Assembly (NCBI GenBank): GCA_001566295.1
Contig: KQ964272.1
Coordinates: 124,001 to 188,000 of the forward strand
Reading direction: 5' to 3'
Length of the DNA: 64,000 bases
Origin: Microdochium bolleyi
Lineage: Eukaryota > Ascomycota > Sordariomycetes > Xylariales > Microdochiaceae
Below the pieces are notes generated by a model, which was given only the letters and a program-made list of their open reading frames with translations, ran no database searches and had not been told where the DNA came from. A program made the translations under genes and the position numbers. Positions 10,343 to 22,180 of the stretch are shown in pieces. Each line of letters starts with the position of its first letter. Positions within the stretch are counted from its first letter, which is position 1.

Positions 10343-11556
10343 TCACAGCTTCGTCGTCCTCTTCTTCAGGTTCCGCTCCCCGCCCACGATCAGGTTGACA
10401 TGGTGACAGACTGCGACCAGCTCTCCGGCCTCGTCGAGTAGCACCACCTCCATGTCCAGCCTGCCGCGCCGGATCTGCTTCGCCTCGACGCGCATGCACA
10501 GCCACTCGGCCCCCGGTGCCGGCAGCGGCTTCTTGACGTCCAGGTTCATCACGACCGTCGGGAACCAGAAGACGTCGTCCTCGCGGACCACGTCACCCCC
10601 GCTACCGCCACTGCTACCGCTACCACTGCCACCGCGGCCGCGGTACGCCTCGACGACATACGGCCACGAGTCCGCGACATACCCCAGCGCTGCGTTGGTG
10701 AACCGCCCGCCCGGCTCGGCCAGCCTAACCCAAACATCGATCACGCTCGGCCTCTGCGGCCCCGCGCGCGGGAAGTAGTACTCCATGTTGTGCAGCGCCC
10801 GGCGCTCCAGGCCACCGAGCCTAGTCGGGATCGGCATGCGCCGCCACGTGCTGTCCTCCTGCCGCGCCGCGAGCGCAGAGAGGTCGGCTGGTCTCGGCGG
10901 CCTCGGAACGCCGTGCGGATCCTGGAAGTCGTAGTGCGTCGGCAGCGTGAGGCCCCGCTCGATCTCGAGGCTGCCGCAGTTGAAGTACGCGATGATCTCT
11001 TTTCGTGATGTGGCGACAGTAGTCTTGCCCGGTATTGACGATGTTGCCGGTGCAGTGGTGATGTATGGAGCGTGATCCAAGTCGAGCGCGCCCTGGTACA
11101 GCGACACATGTAGCGTGGACAGCCGCCGCCCCAGCTTGACCTCCTCGACGATGATGACCGCCGGGCCGACCTCGGTGCGGCTGACGAACTCAAAATGCGC
11201 CGTGATGATGTCCGGCTGACCGCGGGCCTTGAGATGTGCGGACGCGGCACTCATCAGACAGGACGCGACGTAGCCACCGTTGGGCACTGTTTAGGGGTTG
11301 AATCAGCTAGGCATTCACAAGATAATGGCCGACCCACGAAGACACGAGGTCCATCGCTCTCCCGCGCATAGAGCGTATTGCGTGAACGTGTAACCAGGAC
11401 GTCATCTGTCACGCCTCATAATCCTCCTGATTTGGCGAACTCACCGGTCCCATTGCTGAAGCTCTGCACCAGCTCGGCGCGGTACGTCGTGCGGTCCAGC
11501 GGCGTCACCGCCGTGGCGGCGTACAGCGATATCGAACTCGGCGGCCGTGTGTCCAT
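10343..11556 (-). CDS. Acyl-CoA thioesterase-like (double hot-dog) protein
   Basis: Two exons, 11556-11445 and 11286-10343, give 351 aa. The splice joins SFSNGT to VPNGGYVASCLMSAA, the helix-capping NGGY motif of TesB-like hot-dog thioesterases. It is followed by the strand segments TAHFEFVSRTEVGPAVIIVE and LSTLHVSLYQG. The second hot-dog repeat includes VIDVWVRLAEPG and PTVVMNLDVKKP, and ends near EVVLLDEAGELVAVCHH. Such proteins hydrolyse acyl-CoA or related thioesters; the substrate cannot be predicted. A Gly/Ser-rich linker at about 255-270 interrupts the second domain. The frame is open for 15 codons upstream of ATG 11556 but with only a GTG at its head, so the ATG was preferred. The intron is 158 nt. 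Confidence is high for the fold, moderate for activity. Confidence 0.82.
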
Positions 11557-12281
11557 CTTCACTCTCTCTGCTTGGAGGCAGAGTGTGATCACAGCGTCCA
11601 CGCAGGTGGCCGTGAATGATGAGTCGAGTCGTTGATCGGGGGAAAGCGCTGCCCCGGAGTCGACCTCGGTACCGCAGCCCTAGAAAGCGCCAGCTTCCCC
11701 ACATTCTCCCAAGGCCCCCCGATTTCCCCACAACTCGCCCAGGACCAGGACCCCATGCCGCTGCGTCGACCAGCCTTGTTCATTGGAGTTGACTCCCGAT
11801 AACTCTCAAGCTCATGTCATTCGGCTCGACGGATTACAGCTCGGCCAGCTCTCTTCAGGCTGTGCGGTGTAGATCTCCTGTTACTCTAGCTGGCAGGCTC
11901 TACTATCGGCCCTGTCACACCGGTAGCTACCACGTGCGGGCAGCGTCTGATGAAGTACATTATTCGTGGGCCGGCATCCCCAAGCATAACCACGTCCACG
12001 AGGTTTGGCGCTTCACAGTCTACGCGGGTGACAAGAAGCTGCCATATTTGGCATTTCGAGGTCAACTATTCGTCTGTACACAAAAATAAGGGTATCGTGC
12101 TGGTCTATCGTGCCGAATGTGCTAAATCATGTTCATACAACCAAAAGCGGAACATGGCCAACAGTATCAACAAAATGAACCACCGATCCTGCCGGCGGCC
12201 GTTGGCATGCGCTCATATGGCCTCGCGCTCGCTCGCAAGCCAGAAAGACCCACGCAGACAGCTGGATTTCCAGTGCTTGCG
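11557..12281. other. Spacer between GH43 3' end and thioesterase-like gene
   Basis: About 0.7 kb containing the promoter of the thioesterase-like gene and the 3' untranslated region of the GH43 gene, both on the minus strand. No further gene or element is seen. Confidence 0.5.
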
Positions 12282-13696
12282 TCATGCACCGTCCACGTAC
12301 GGCCATCCCCGCTGGTCGAAGCGCAGCTTGTTCCAGCCGAAGAAGAACCCCGTGCGAGAAGAGTCAGCTGCACCTAGTGTCTTGTCGTAGTATACTGTCA
12401 TTTGCGCGTCAGTGTCAAGCTCTTGCTCTCCTTCTCCGTGGAGTTGAAGTCTAGCAACAGCCTACGCCTGTCTACCCGGAGAATGTGACTGAGGGGGGAA
12501 AGAAAAAGAAACTCACTGTAGTGGTAATACAACACCAACCCCTCCACCTCATCCTCAAACACTCCCTGCCCTCCGGGAGCAAACACCGCGTCATGACTGG
12601 CGAGCACCACACTCCCACCGTCCTCCGTCAAGCAGTCCCTGCCCAGTCTGTCCACGAACCCGCCCCGTGGCCTGCGCGACCGGCACACCACGACGCGGTA
12701 CGCATTGTCATCGCGCATCCACAGCATGTTCTGCCCAGGAGCGCCTCCCCTGCCCCTGCCCTTGGGAGCATCCGGGTCTGGCCGCGGGCAGCACCGCCCG
12801 GACGAGAAGAACAAATAATACCAACCCTTGCGCGGACCGTACATGAAACCCGCCTCGGTCTGGCCCCGGGGGGACACGGCCGATGCGTTGCGCTCGAGGT
12901 GTGTGATCTGCTGCATCGCATTTGGCGCAAGGGCAAGCGGTGGGTCGGCGAGGGGGATCTGGAAGAGGCCTTCTTGGTAAGATCCGAAAGTCAGAAGATG
13001 TCGCTGGCCTCCCTCTGTCGCGGTGGGAGACGAGTCCTCGACCGTGATCAGCGCCGCGTCGAGGATGTTGTACCGCGCGGCCCACGTGATCTCGAGCCGG
13101 CCCTGACGCACCCAGCTCCCCGGCTCGAGCGTGCGCGACGTGTGCACGACGATGCTCGCGTCATGCCACGGCACCGTGGCCTCTGGGTGCGTGACCCCGA
13201 TCGTGTCATAAGGGAAATGCTGGTTGTGTAGCATGAGGTAGTGCGTGGCGTTGAGCACGTGCACATCCGGCGCGCCGCCCTGCTCAGCCAGCGTGTCTCC
13301 CTGAAGAGTCCATGGCCCGCGGAGCGAGTCGGCGGTCCATGTCGCGCCGCGCTTGCCCGGGGCGGTGGTGAGCAGGAACAGTCTGCGGTCCGAGCGGCGG
13401 CGGATGAGAGCTGGGTCGAGGGTGATGTAGTTTCTGTTGTGCGGGATGATGCCTGTGATGGATTCCGGGTTTGGGTACTGGAGGGCGCCGGTGTATCCGT
13501 CGCCTGTGTAGCCGTCATCGCCGGTGTTGTTATTGCCGGTGCCTGAGTCGGGGTCGGTGTTGTCAGATTGAGTGCTGCCAGGCCGCGTGAGACCGATGGA
13601 CAGACCTAGGATGAGGCCGACGATGCAGAGGCCGGCGAGGCCGCCAAGAAGCCATTTCTTGCGCCTGCTCCAGAGCAACGGCCGTGGTGGTATCAT
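12282..13696 (-). CDS. Membrane-anchored glycoside hydrolase family 43 (arabinanase-like)
   Basis: Two exons, 13696-12517 and 12394-12282, give 430 aa. Residues 12-36 are a basic stretch then one hydrophobic span (KKWLLGGLAGLCIVGLIL), a type II anchor, followed by a Ser/Thr/Asp/Gly-rich stalk to about residue 70. The five-bladed GH43 propeller follows. Its presumed catalytic residues are Asp94 in ITLDPALI (base), Asp213 in ILDAALI (pKa modulator) and Glu281 in TEAGFMY (acid). YYLFFSSGRCC resembles endo-1,5-alpha-arabinanases. The second exon supplies the family's closing segment TGFFFGWNKLRF and a stop; reading through the intron instead gives an unrelated tail, which supports the splice. It probably degrades arabinan or related hemicellulose at the cell surface. 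The substrate is inferred from family resemblance only. Confidence 0.87.
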
Positions 13697-15243
13697 GGTC
13701 GGCTACGACTGTCGCGGAGCAACGCACAGCGAGCGCCGTGAGCAGGTCATGAAGAGAAAGTGAGGTTAAGGCATCGGTCGTGAGATCGGAATGGGAGAGG
13801 GGCACAGTGGCACCTGCATGGCAGCCACGCTAATGCCAGGGGCCGGCGCTGGCCGCTGGAACCCGATTGGCCGAGCCGTCACAGCAGGCGCCAGGGAGCA
13901 ACACTAATTCAACCACCAGCATGACCAATCTTTGGGCGCCCCTGGTTTGAACAATCCAGCTCAAGGCTGCGTTTCTTCGTAGCAACAGATTGTTGTGGCT
14001 TAGTATACCGATCTGGGTGAAATCACCTGGGGCCACACACGGTAAGAAAGCCCCGACATCCAGCAACGGTCCTGCAAAGCACACCAGGTTCAGGGATGGC
14101 ACGAGAAGCTGGTAGGGCAAAGGGTCATGATCATATATGCCCCACTCGTCGGTGCTGACTCTGACAAGACGATCTGTGTACGACTTTGGAGACCCGGTAC
14201 ATCCAAGGGGATGCCGAACCTAGCCGGCCTCGATGTTGTTCCCGGCGAAGTTGAGTAGACGAAAGAGTAGAAGAGATGAGAACAAGTACCTCTAGGGTAA
14301 TTAAGCTGCCACTTACTTCCCCATATCTAGCATCTCAGGGAGTCGAGAATCCGTGTTTCAAGACGAGATTGAATTCCAATCTCGTTGTCATCAATTGTAC
14401 ATTTATCTTTGACGAGCCTATGCTGATATTCAGACTGGAAACATCGAAGCCTCTGCACCTCTGCGCCTCTGCACGTAAGCAAATCTCTCTGTTAGGCGGC
14501 CCGATCGATGAAGCATCGAATTGATCCTGTCTGGCCAATTCATCGCCGCGAGAGTTGTTGCCAGAATCTCAGGTCCAGGCCGTTCGTACGCGATGGTCTC
14601 CAACTTCGAAGACGCTCCTCCCACCATGCGTTCTCCCCCCTGTCAGTGATGGCGTGAACATCATTGTTAAAGAAAAGGGCAAATCTCGAGCCCAGGTCTC
14701 AGCAACCTTTATGTGCCTAGTAAAAGAAAATATATAACACCAACACCCACGTAATAAATACGGATCAACGTTTCGCGTATAATGCAGACACTGCTCAAGC
14801 AGTAACGAAAGACGGTCCTGACCATCGGCTACATAACTAGAACTATCTCCAAAGTTCGGCCTCCCCTCAAAACGCGGAACATCCATTCATGGGTTCCCAC
14901 GACTTGCACGATCTTGCTTAGCACAATCCCCACTAATCGGTGAGTCCCTGGATAGAAACCTCCTTACGCCTTGGTATCGTGATCGTGAATATAAGTTAAA
15001 AATTAAGTAGATATGTGTATGTAGAGCGGGGTGTATGTGCTTATGTATATAAATCGTCCGTATGAACACGTCTCGAGTGAGTAATAATGTGTGTAGTTGT
15101 TTTGTGAGCATCCTGAAAGTCCGGCGAGATCCCAGCACCCAACTCTGATGCGATTACCCACAAGACGCACCGCTGTTGTCGGAGAGAAAGATCATCGACC
15201 CAAGGCCTCGTGCCCAATTTGCACAAACGGCTTCGCTACAGAC
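13697..15243. other. Intergenic region, partly AT-rich
   Basis: About 1.55 kb between the GH43 start and the tyrosinase 3' end (both minus strand). The right half, about 14650-15100, is AT-rich with short TATA-like runs. Small frames on both strands show no family motif. No tRNA or repeat was recognised. Confidence 0.5.
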
Positions 15244-16758
15244 TCAGTAGTCGTAGGTGTAGCAGGACTTGGGGCCCTGGGTGTCAATGACGTCGCGGAC
15301 GGTGACGCTGGGGCGCAGACCCATGCTGCTGAGGACAGTATCGAGCCCCAGGGCCGGGCACGGGGTCGTCTGGCTCTCACATGCGTAGATCTCGGTCCAC
15401 CGGGACTCGGCCTGGTCTTGCCATCTCTTAAAGTTGCGGTCGACGAGCCCGTGGTGCATGAAGAATACGGGGCTGAATTGTTTTGAACAACAACGTTAGA
15501 GTTACTCTAGCCAATGAATAAAGTTTGGCACCGCAAAGGTATCTGCCAGAACTTACTCAGACGGAGATGACGAGACGTCGGCCATGACGGGGCCGAGACC
15601 GTTGTGGCCATACGCGTGCGGGCCGTACTCGGTGCACTCGCGCATCTGGGCAAAGGTGCTGCGGGAGTTGCAGGAGTTGACGAAGGCGGCGGTGACCTGG
15701 CGGGTGAGGCTGCGGTTCTCGCCACGGGAGAGGCAGCGGCGGCCACCGATGTTGATCGTGCGGCGGGCGAAAGGCTAGGGAGAAGATCGGTGAGTTAGTA
15801 CAGATGTCACAGAACTAATTGCTATGAAATGTAGTTGTGCCAACTCCTGCTAACTAGCAACCCGTGTCTCAAAGATTCCAAGTCTCAAGCGTTTCGCGAG
15901 GTCCCGTTTGGAGCGCCCAGCACACCACGGCGGTTCCACTTTTCTGACCAGCCGCCCAATCCGGCTCAAGCAGGCATCCGAAAGTGGAAAAACACAAAAC
16001 GTAGGAAACCGAGGACTTACACCATTGCTAACGCAGCGACCCTGGCCGTTGCTTATCTGAGGCAGCGCACCGAAGTACTCGGCCGTGAACAGCCCAGACG
16101 CGGCGAAGTTGCCGGCGTCGCGGGTCTCGTCCCACCACGGCATGGAGTAGGCGGCCGGGTAGCGGCACTCCTGACGGAGCATACTCTCGAAAACGTTGAC
16201 GTAGTACCGGTGCCAGAAGAGGAAGATGCCGGACTGGTGGACCTGGCGGACCATCTGCTGGTGCACCCAGACGAGCTCCTCGTAGCGGTTGGTCGCGGCG
16301 CCGCGGGAGATGCCGCGCGGAGGAGCGTTCCAGAGGCAGACGACGGCGTCCAGAAAGGCCTTGCGCTGGACGCGGGGCATGTTGCGCCACTCGCGGCGCA
16401 CAGATGGGTTGGAGCAGCGGTCGGTGCGGGCGTTGTCGCCGACGCGGGACGCCGACGAGGCCGTCTCGATCTCGCTGATCTGGTCGTCGCTGACGCGGCC
16501 GCCAGAGAGGAGGCTGAGGCCCGCGGTGGAGAGGCCGAGGTGGACGGTGGCGGTGATATCGGCGATGCCCACCGAGACGATGTCGCCGGCGGGCTTGGTG
16601 AGGATGTCGGTGAGGTTCGCACCGTCGCTGACGGCCTCGGCGAGCTCGGTGAGGAAGGGCTTCATCTGGAAGCCCGTCTGGACAGGCACAGCCTGCTGGC
16701 GGACGCTCAGCGCCTCGACGACGACAGCGCCCGTTAGGAGGGCGGCCGTGAACTTCAT
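15244..16758 (-). CDS. Secreted short tyrosinase / catechol oxidase
   Basis: Three exons, 16758-16021, 15774-15557 and 15472-15244, give 394 aa. Residues 1-18 are a signal peptide (MKFTAALLTGAVVVEALS). The type-3 copper centre is complete: CuA ligands are His166, His174 and His183 (VWVHQQM, QVHQSG, FWHRYY). CuB ligands are His299, His303 and His326 (HAYGHNG, then FFMHHGLVDR), with Asn after the second CuB His as usual. The splice between exons 2 and 3 restores SSPSDPVFFMHH exactly. Only about 70 residues follow the CuB site, so there is no C-terminal lid domain as in intracellular melanin tyrosinases. The enzyme thus matches the short secreted fungal class that includes Aspergillus catechol oxidase AoCO4. 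It should oxidise mono- and/or diphenols outside the cell; which activity dominates cannot be read here. Confidence 0.92.
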
Positions 16759-18390
16759 ATTTGCTGGACTGGGTGTGCTTGACGGTTAACGAATGACTGG
16801 CACACACTGCGGTTACCGAGGAAAGGATGAGAAGACAGCCTCCACTCAACGGGCAGCCTGGTTTTATTATCAAGTCTCCTCGGCCGGTTCCCAAGACAGT
16901 GGGCACTAACAGTCTGGCACGAAGTACCGCCAGACTTGACGGCCCAGCCCTGCCATACTGGCTGCAGAGGCTGGGACCCTGGGTGCGAGGGCCCGGCCCC
17001 CAAGTCAACAGGCCATGCCCCACAAGATCATCTGCTCCGATGTGCACTAGTCAGTTAGAGCCGTTAGCTCCAGCTTCCGAGCACTGCTGATTTTCAGGTG
17101 ACAAGTGCCCCTGGCGAGCCGCCTGACAGCGCTCAACTAAGCAGGAGCCGGCCGTCGGCCCCGCGGCGTTGCGACGCTGTCACTGTCCCTCCCGGGATGG
17201 AATCGCGATCATCCGGCAAGGTCCCCTTGATCCTCGCTGCCAGACATAACTATAGGTAGGATTGTCAGGAGCATTTCTGCCTAAATGTGGCATGTGCCGG
17301 TCTCCGAGGTCTCGAAGTATTAATTCCGCGCATCCAGGAATTGTTAACGGGCTGTATTGTCTCACATGCACTGCACGTTGCGGCCCACCAGCCGATTGTT
17401 CTCCTGTTCGAGGCCCGGCGGTGGTCCAGGTCCTAGCGGCTGGCACGGCTGGCGCAGATGATGCAGGCCCGTGAGATACGCAGTAACCTGGAACAGCGGT
17501 GCCTCTTTGCTCCCCCAGTCTTGGCCTCCAGCCTTCCGGCCCAGATGCTTAGTTGAGATGAGAAAGAGGCTTGCTGAAGCTCAGGTCTGGCGCGGACAGG
17601 CTCCAAGATCAATCTGGCCCCCTTTTCCGTGGATCACAACAACAACAACAGCCGAGCTACGCAGCAAGTGAACGGGTTCATGACTTCCACTCCGTCATCG
17701 CATGGCCTGCAAAAGGGATAACAACGCCGTGCCAATATCATTTGATGGGGACCATGAAGACCTCGCCACGTCTTTAGATGGTGCCGTATCATGCGCGCAA
17801 CATCGCCATTAGCGGCTGGAGCGATGGGAAGTGGGAGGTCTCCCCTTCTCTTTCCTCACTCTCGGCTGACCTCAGGGTTCCGGTGGTTGAAATTACATGA
17901 GGGGTTTGGCGCTTCTCGACCCAGCCATTGTGGCTGGCCTAGGCGCGGGCACAATCACAAAACCACAATAGATCTGGCGCCACGACCGAGGCCCAAACAG
18001 CCACCAACCAGCTAACGGGTGCGTGCAGTCCGGTCGCATTTCGTTTGTGTCGTAGTTGGCTCTCGTCGCACATCCCAGCCGCCATCGTGCGTTTGGGTCT
18101 GGTTCAGTGGCTGGCCTCGCTCAGGTGGCCAGTAGCGGGCGTCCAGCCTTCTGTTTTGCTTCGGCTCCTCGCGAGAAGGTGCAGGGTCAAAGCGCGCAGG
18201 CTGGTGTCTGGTGAGAGGGTCCGCCACTCTCCCCCAGCGGCTTTGCTGGAGTGCTTGTACAACTCTACCGTACCTGGTGCTCATTGTTGTGTTTGTCTGG
18301 TTCCTGGTGGGCGACTGGGTCAGCACTTGCAGCCAGCGGTTCCCCGGGTTCCTCGACCCGAGAACTCGTGCTGGTCTGGAAGACCAGCAG

Positions 18391-18412
18391 CCCCCCCCCC
18401 CCCTCCCCCCCC
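18391..18412. repeat. Homopolymer C tract (C13 T C8)
   Basis: Thirteen C, one T, then eight C. It lies in the gene-poor stretch, is prone to replication slippage or assembly error, and any frame crossing it is unreliable. Confidence 0.95.
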
Positions 18413-19422
18413 GCGAGGCTGCACCAACACTTGGCTTCTTCTTCTCGCTTGTGTTGATTGTGTGCCTCCTGCTGAGGGCGAAGTCACTCCTTCCGACCTC
18501 GAAATGGAAACGCCATGGCGGAGATCAACGGCGGCTGTTGTCAGCACGAGGTTGACGGTGAGAGGAGCCCTGCGGAAGAGCCAGGCATCTCCAGGGAGCT
18601 CAATAGGACACCATTTCAAAGTGACTGCGCTAACCATCAAAGAAACAGCGCCTGGTCACCGGAGAAGGGCATGTTCCAGCCACTGTGTATGAGTTTGTGC
18701 ACACTGCGGTGGGTCGGCTCTTCTTTCAAAAGTTAGCTCTATCTCTTTGTGGCTGTGGGAGGATTGAATCGCCCTTATGCCACAAAGTCTCTTCCAAGAA
18801 GCATGGATCGCAAATAAGAACCAGACGGAATTCGGTCTCAAACAAAATCCAGATCAGGGCCACCGCCATCTCAAAAGTCCGTACCTGCGTCAGGACCGCT
18901 CCCGGCTGAGGGCTCCCGTCGATCCCATAGTGATGGTATGTAGTGGTTGCATTTGATGCTCAATGCAACCCAAACCCCTGACCCACCACGGGACCTCCAG
19001 GTGCAGCTTCGCTCCAGATCTCCGGGCAGAACCCCTTCTTGGCAATTCTTGGTGAAGCTGGGTTGGCCTTGTCCGTTTGTGGAGCCCCCGCGGCTTGACA
19101 GCAATCTAGGAGGGTCTGGCCTGCTTGCTGACTGAGATAGAGATCAACCCCGAAAGAGGGGGATGGTGCTCAGAGAAACGACGACATGTCATGGATCATG
19201 AATCAAAACATGATATGAGCGCAAACCTGGATGGCGATGCAAACGACCTCAAAACCTGAAGGACCTCGTGTCTGAACATACTCTGCGGTACTCCTGCGTC
19301 TACGGCAACCTCGGCCATAGCAAAAAGATATAGCTGGACAGATCGCTCGGTGTACTTTTATGCTCTCGTTCGGTTCCGCCGAGCTGGAGTTGGTAGCAAC
19401 CGCGTGCAAGCCATTGACAGGG

Positions 19423-19821
19423 TCACACTGTCGATTGGATGCCCCTTTCCTGAGAGTGATTCCTGCTGGTATCGGCATCATGTAGACTTTCTGGCACTGA
19501 CGGCGTGCCGGGTTTCGGGGTTTCATTCACTCGCTCCGGGTTGTCTGTGCGACGTCGTCCTTCCGATTCATGGCGTTCCGGGTCTTCGCCCACGGGAGAG
19601 ACGCATGTCCATTCTGGCTCGTAAGAGCAGCTGTTCGGTCCGTCAGATAGGGCGCTATGGCAATCAACAGTGCAAGCCAAGTCCTTGGGACCGACTTGGC
19701 AATGATACTGGCTCCAGCAGAGCGATGCTCTTTGGGACCGCAAGCGCCGAGTAAGGAGCAAGGTATGTTGGCGATGACTGTCGATGTCTTGGTCGTGAAT
19801 TGAATTTTGGAAGTGCTGCAA
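19423..19821 (-). CDS. Doubtful hypothetical protein downstream of a leader-like sequence
   Basis: A 132-codon ATG frame on the minus strand (MQHFQNSIHDQDIDSHRQ...). It has a polar composition with several Cys and no domain I know. The preceding 350 bases on this strand are rich in CAAC/CTTC runs like fungal 5' leaders, which suggests transcription. A competing frame overlaps it (20192-19527) and has one short hydrophobic stretch. Either frame, or neither, may be translated; a non-coding transcript is equally possible. Confidence 0.15.
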   Translation of the reverse strand: MQHFQNSIHDQDIDSHRQHTLLLTRRLRSQRASLCWSQYHCQVGPKDLACTVDCHSALSDGPNSCSYEPEWTCVSPVGEDPERHESEGRRRTDNPERVNETPKPGTPSVPESLHDADTSRNHSQERGIQSTV

Positions 19822-20549
19822 CTCTGCTTGGCTGTTAGATTAGGTCTTGTGAGATCAAAAGTAGTCGGATGGAAAAGGAGATTGTGATAATGAATGGCGA
19901 GCGCCGTTGGCTGATGATTTGGTGCCGACTGTCTTGAGAACGAAATGGCTTCCCATGCGCTGAGCAGAAATGTGTTTCTGTGCAAGTTGTCTTGCAGTGA
20001 GGTTGAATCAGATCGACTTGGGTCGAAGCGAATGTTTGCAGGCTCCGCCGAACTGGAAGGACAAGTAGAAGTTGCAACTGAAGTAAATTTGTTGTAGAGG
20101 TCGGTGTTTGTGAAGAATTGTAAAGTTGCACGGGGTGAAGACTGTCCGTTAGACCTATGATGCCTGGAGAGGCGCGCTTCAAAGACCTTCAACGTGTCGG
20201 AGACATTCTTCGGTCGGGCATGTTGAGCGAACGCAGGAAGCGATGTGATTCTCGCGGAGCCAGCGCAGCCGACTGTATCGGTTCATTGGGTGTCAAGTTC
20301 GAGGGAGAAGGAACGCCGCGAGTGTCAACGCAAGTGGTACCTACCTTCTTTCGCGCATTCGGAAGCGCGCCTTGCTTCCCGATCATAAACGACTCGACCT
20401 AACAACCATCCCTCGAGGATTTGCTTCTCTTGACATACCGACGCTCAAAATCGCACACCTACGCCACCTCACCCTACGCCCATACCCGTTCTCTCTCTCT
20501 CAGCTATTAGGCTGTCAGCGCTCACCAGCCTCACCTTTCATCCCAAGTC

Positions 20550-21639
20550 ATGCATACTATCATGACCGCACTTCTGGCTCTCCTGGTTTGTCTCGGCAAC
20601 GCGCTGCCCTCCTTGGTGACCGGCAACCATTCTCCCGCCTACGATCGCACAAGTCGTCTGAGCACCAGCCACGAGCGCCGACAGACCGATCATATCCAAG
20701 TCTTCTGCCGCAACGAGACTGAAACTCCCATCTTCACTTGTACAGTCCCCACGACCCCAACTTCATCCAGGATTCCAACTCTGCTGGCATGACTGCGCCT
20801 TGTAGCAATCGTGTACTGACATAAATGTCACAGACGGAGACCAGGACACCGGCGGGCCGGGTCTGCTCGTGTACAACTACGACCAATCGTCCCACAGTGG
20901 GATCGGTGGAACAATGTACTTGCTATACGAGAGCAACCACGACTTCGTACCGTACAAATTTGTCATTGTACATCTCCCGAATCCCAAATGTCCGCAGCCC
21001 ATCATGCGAACGCGCTGACAGAAGACAACTCCTCAAGATCCCGCCACGCGCCTCCGCGTTTGTCACCGTGTGCCCAACCTTCGAGGGCCGTATTGTGCGC
21101 GGTGACTGGACCTATTTCGACGGCGAGAAGCACATGCTGGGCACGTGGGTCGAGGTCTCATACACGCCCGAGGGCAAGATCTGGGGCGACATATCGCTGC
21201 TCGAGGGCAACGACGGCGCCGCGATGATCGAGTCTATGGACGGGTACTACAACGCAAGAGGCTTCACATTCGACCTGCTTGAGCACGCGCCACGAGATGC
21301 GTGGGCGCAAAAGGCGAGCGGGACGTGGTGTCTCGACAAGATCATTGGGCTGGAGGCCAATTATGCCTCTTGGGCGTGGCAGTCGCAGTTTCTCGATCCG
21401 TAAGCTTTCCGTTTTTTTAATCCCTTTCGATTCGCCTCACGTAGCTCTAGACATCTTCTTGTTCAGACCACATGATGTCCGTTTGCGGCTGCCCCTTCTA
21501 GCGCAGTGCCTCCAGCCATCATTTTGGAAGCTAATTGCGATGAAACAGGTGGAATGTGTACCTGACCAACGAGGTCAACCCCGTCATTAATTCTGTAAAT
21601 GGGCGCTTTCGGATCACGTTCTACAAGGGAGCCATTTGA
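20550..21639 (+). CDS. Secreted protein of an uncharacterised fungal family
   Basis: Four exons, 20550-20739, 20834-20967, 21038-21399 and 21549-21639, give 258 aa with phase preserved. Residues 1-20 (MHTIMTALLALLVCLGNALP) are a signal peptide, and an Arg-Arg pair follows near residue 50, a possible kexin site. The core motif order is recognisable from secreted fungal proteins annotated only as hypothetical: FVIIPPRASAFVTV, TFEGRIVRGDWT, GTWVEVSY, IWGDISLLEGNDGAA, then a GFTFDLLEHAP segment, SGTWCLDKIIG and NPVINSVNGRFRITFY. Exon 4 was found because reading past exon 3 stops at once at a GTAAGC donor, while the next exon restores WNVYLTNEVNPV. The first junction (T|AC) is the least certain. 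The function is unknown; an extracellular or host-interaction role is only a guess. It is convergent with CCT2. Confidence 0.75.
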
Positions 21640-22180
21640 GGTAGTGCGCCGAGTACTGTGAGTAGTCTGGTCGGTCACCATGGAAGAATATCGTGCGGCC
21701 TGACAGCACTGTGCTCTTCAGCCTGCCCGCATGCGGGGAGGTTCAGAAGACGAGATGCTTTTACACCAAGCTTTGCCGGTCGGTGACACGCCCTGGATGT
21801 CGTAAGATCCAGTGGTTGGAGGAGTTTGCCCCCATGACAAGGGATCGAAGCAGAATCCGACAATGCATACTTAGTAGGCACAGCACAACAATTGCAATCC
21901 GCTTCAATTCCATCGTGAGGTTTACCAGCCATATGACAACCAATCCTTTGCCCTAATGTCGAACTCATGCAAAGAAGTAGGCTCACGACAGTTTATGCGC
22001 TCGGGGCGCTAACATCGCGGGATCCAGTGAGTTTTAAGCACATCACTCAACAACGGGGATTACTGGGAGAGTGCCCGGCTGCTTCTTCTTAAAACGTCTC
22101 TGTTGGACATGGCTATTCTATGGTATCATGGTAGTAACATGCCAGATCCTACATCGGTCGTTCCACTCGTTTTCTTTCCT
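21640..22180. other. Short convergent spacer
   Basis: About 0.54 kb of shared 3' sequence between the secreted-protein gene and CCT2. No gene or element is seen. Confidence 0.55.

Larger units (their letters stand above)
16759..20549. other. Long stretch without a confident gene
   Basis: About 3.8 kb upstream of the tyrosinase. It contains many short frames on both strands with no recognisable domains, a C-rich tract at 18391-18412, and a pyrimidine-rich leader-like sequence read on the minus strand from about 20180 to 19830 that may belong to an unknown transcript. Upstream control of the tyrosinase (left end) and of the secreted-protein gene (right end) must lie here. No tRNA, rRNA or transposase was found. 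Confidence 0.5.

Noticed and set aside
10343..11601. Thioesterase-like start at 11601
   Set aside because: The codon there is GTG; the first ATG is at 11556 and precedes the conserved core by a suitable distance.
16028..17047. 339-codon frame overlapping the tyrosinase on the same strand
   Set aside because: It is a +1 shadow of the tyrosinase exon 1 with Arg/Pro-rich random composition; the copper-site frame is the real one.
18045..18692. 215-codon frame crossing the C-rich tract
   Set aside because: It depends on the exact length of a homopolymer and shows no motif.
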